Below are positions 62,621 through 64,000 of a stretch of DNA of 64,000 nucleotides, piece by piece (the stretch's first letter is position 1; each line of letters begins with the position of its first letter). The DNA is taken from assembly GCF_000176135.1 (NCBI RefSeq), contig NZ_ACZN01000016.1, positions 744,001-808,000 on the forward strand, given 5' to 3'. The translations under genes were made by a program, and so were the position numbers. Source of the DNA: Vibrio coralliilyticus ATCC BAA-450. Its GTDB lineage: Bacteria; Pseudomonadota; Gammaproteobacteria; Enterobacterales; Vibrionaceae. The notes beneath the pieces were generated by a model. The model was not told the origin of the DNA. It did not search any database and saw nothing but the letters and a program-made list of their open reading frames with translations.

Positions 62621-63814
62621 ATGTCTAACTCGTTTGTGCTGGTTATCAACTCTGGTAGTTCTTCTCTTAAATTCGCGGTTATCGATTCCGTCACTGGTGA
62701 GGCTGTCATAACTGGATTAGGGGAATGCTTTGGCCTCTCCGAAGCGGTAATCGGCTGGAAATATAAGGGTGAGAAAACAGAGGAGGCCATCACTGCTCCA
62801 GACAACCACCATCAACACGCGATTAACCGAATTGTTGGCCTGATGGAGTCATTAGGTTTTACTCAGGATCTGGTTGCTGTGGGACATCGTATCGTGCACG
62901 GTGGCGAAAAGTTCACTTCAACAGTTCGTATCGACGACGAAGTCTTGGCTGAAATTGAAACCTTGTCTGACTTGGCACCGCTCCACAACCCAGCAGGCGC
63001 AAAGGGAATCAGAGCTTCAATGCAAGCGTTCCCGAGCCTTCCTCAGTTTGCTGTCTTTGACACAGCGTTTCACCAAACAATGCCTCAAAAGGCGTTTACT
63101 GGTGCGATTTCAAACGAACTGTACAAGGAATACGGCATCCGCCGATATGGTTTCCACGGCACCAGTCATTACTTCGTCAGTCGTGAAGCGGCTAAAATGT
63201 TAGGTAAACCTGTTGAGCAATCCAGCTTTATCTCTGTGCATTTAGGTAATGGTGCATCTGTTTGTGCAATCAGTAATGGACAATCTGTCGATACATCGAT
63301 GGGCTTTACGCCACTGGCTGGCTTGATGATGGGTACACGCTCTGGTGACCTAGATCCAGGTATTATCGAGTTTTTGATGAAGAAGGGCTGGAGTCAGGAA
63401 AAAGTCTTCGAAACGTTGAATAAGAAGTCTGGTTTCCTTGGTGTGTCTGGCTTAACTTCTGACGCTCGCGGCATTTTGGAAGCAATGGAAAATGGCCACG
63501 AAGGCGCCAAACTGGCTTTTGAAGTCTTCACTTATCGCGTCGCTAAGTACATCGGCTCTTATCTTATTCCTCTTGAATCGTTAGATGCGATCATCTTTAC
63601 TGGCGGCATAGGTGAAAACTCGTTACCTATCCGTCGAGAAATCCTGAATAACCTCAAGCTACTTGGTTTCATTGAAGACGAAAAAGGGAATGAAGATGCA
63701 CGCTTCGGCAGCGCTGGCATCATCGCTAAGTCTGACATACTCGACGGTGTGGCTATGGTGATTCCTACCAACGAAGAATTTGTTATCGCCCAGCAGTCTG
63801 TAGAGTTACTGTAA
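62621..63814 (+). CDS. ackA: Acetate kinase AckA
   Basis: The 398-residue enzyme interconverts acetate and ATP with acetyl phosphate and ADP. It has the family motifs VLVINSGSSSLKF at the start, GHRIVHGGEKF, RRYGFHGTSHYF (catalytic His) and IFTGGIGENSLPIR. The ATG at 62621 follows AGGA at about 11 bases and matches the family length. No pta gene is next to it, so it may be a second, independently regulated acetate kinase, as known in other vibrios; the main ackA-pta pair would be elsewhere. Confidence 0.95.
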   Translation: MSNSFVLVINSGSSSLKFAVIDSVTGEAVITGLGECFGLSEAVIGWKYKGEKTEEAITAPDNHHQHAINRIVGLMESLGFTQDLVAVGHRIVHGGEKFTSTVRIDDEVLAEIETLSDLAPLHNPAGAKGIRASMQAFPSLPQFAVFDTAFHQTMPQKAFTGAISNELYKEYGIRRYGFHGTSHYFVSREAAKMLGKPVEQSSFISVHLGNGASVCAISNGQSVDTSMGFTPLAGLMMGTRSGDLDPGIIEFLMKKGWSQEKVFETLNKKSGFLGVSGLTSDARGILEAMENGHEGAKLAFEVFTYRVAKYIGSYLIPLESLDAIIFTGGIGENSLPIRREILNNLKLLGFIEDEKGNEDARFGSAGIIAKSDILDGVAMVIPTNEEFVIAQQSVELL

Positions 63815-63833
63815 TAGACGTTGCTGTTAATAT

Positions 63834-63864
63834 TAAAAAAGCGAGCTTAGTGCTCGCTTTTTGG
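63834..63864. terminator. Bidirectional terminator after ackA
   Basis: AAAAAGCGAGC (63836-63846) pairs with GCTCGCTTTTT (63852-63862) over a 5-base loop. It separates ackA from a convergent gene. Confidence 0.88.
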
Positions 63865-63885
63865 TTTTTGGGAGCGGGGTAATAT

Positions 63886-64000
63886 TTAGTATTCATTACG
63901 CATACAGTCAATGAAGACATCCATCGCAGGTGTTACACATTTTCCCGCATGATACCCGCACCTAGGCTCAATCATTTGTGGTTCGTTGGTAAAGGAAATC
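63886..64000 (-). CDS. C-terminal end of a cysteine-containing protein (start outside window)
   Basis: The minus strand at the window edge carries an open frame ending at TAA (63886-63888). It reads ISFTNEPQMIEPRCGYH, then AGKCVTPAMDVFIDCMRNEY. It has three cysteines and no stop over 38 codons, and a terminator lies beyond its end, so a real gene is likely. The product cannot be named. Confidence 0.55.
   Translation of the reverse strand, partial: ISFTNEPQMIEPRCGYHAGKCVTPAMDVFIDCMRNEY

Overview
The window reads as chromosomal DNA from a marine Vibrio (Vibrionaceae). The evidence is the set of recognisable families and their arrangement: a second secDF pair, a CosR-type MarR regulator divergent from a BCCT betaine carrier, a ToxR/ToxS-like regulator pair, a large secreted GH18 chitinase with PKD and chitin-binding domains, a DUF3316 protein, an EmrD-type exporter and a 2-aminoethylphosphonate (AEP) locus. 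I see no rRNA, tRNA, CRISPR array, insertion sequence or phage. The species and the chromosome cannot be fixed from the sequence alone.

Layout. 1-2.8 kb: the end of secD, then secF and a kinase-like gene. 2.8-8.5 kb: a dienelactone hydrolase, an AT-rich stretch with a ToxR/ToxS-like pair, an orphan sugar-type binding protein, a ketopantoate-reductase-like enzyme and a periplasmic protein. 8.5-14.9 kb: an iron alcohol dehydrogenase, elbB, an unreported-looking 45-codon ORF, a LysR regulator, yjjG, two cold-shock-domain genes, and a WYL regulator with a small ABM-like protein. 14.9-24.7 kb: the AEP locus, with phnW-pbfA-phnX on the minus strand facing a binding protein, a GNAT, an ATPase, a fused permease, a GntR regulator and an EamA carrier on the plus strand. 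24.7-35.5 kb: DUF3316, a POT peptide carrier divergent from an M14 carboxypeptidase, a FAD amine oxidase with a GcvA-type regulator, serine deaminase, a YdcF protein, a DUF333 lipoprotein and a DHH phosphoesterase. 35.5-45.2 kb: a diguanylate cyclase, cheV, ppiC, a decayed pseudogene behind a small outer-membrane protein, chitinase, an odd SDR, and ltaE with a Nudix hydrolase. 45.2-64 kb: ravA-viaA, emrD, a Fur-box region, EamA with an Lrp regulator, a GGDEF protein, cosR-BCCT, an exonuclease with a DUF294 protein, cueR, a porin, a GGDEF-EAL protein and acetate kinase.

The strongest integrated story is the AEP locus. Transport (binding protein, ATPase, fused permease), transamination (PhnW), C-P hydrolysis (PhnX) and a probable (R)-1-hydroxy-AEP ammonia-lyase (PbfA) sit together with a PhnR-like GntR regulator. 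Three near-identical 12-bp palindromes of the form TGGTAnnnACCA lie in the three promoter regions, which makes a compact, testable regulon. A FAD oxidoreductase 4 kb downstream resembles aminophosphonate oxidases and may extend the substrate range.

Other points to follow: a perfect 13-bp inverted repeat whose right arm covers the start codon of a cold-shock gene; a ToxR/ToxS-like pair with no obvious target nearby; a secreted-protein pseudogene broken by a frameshift and a stop; an SDR without its catalytic lysine; and a Fur-box cluster between a cysteine-rich protein and a tiny membrane protein.
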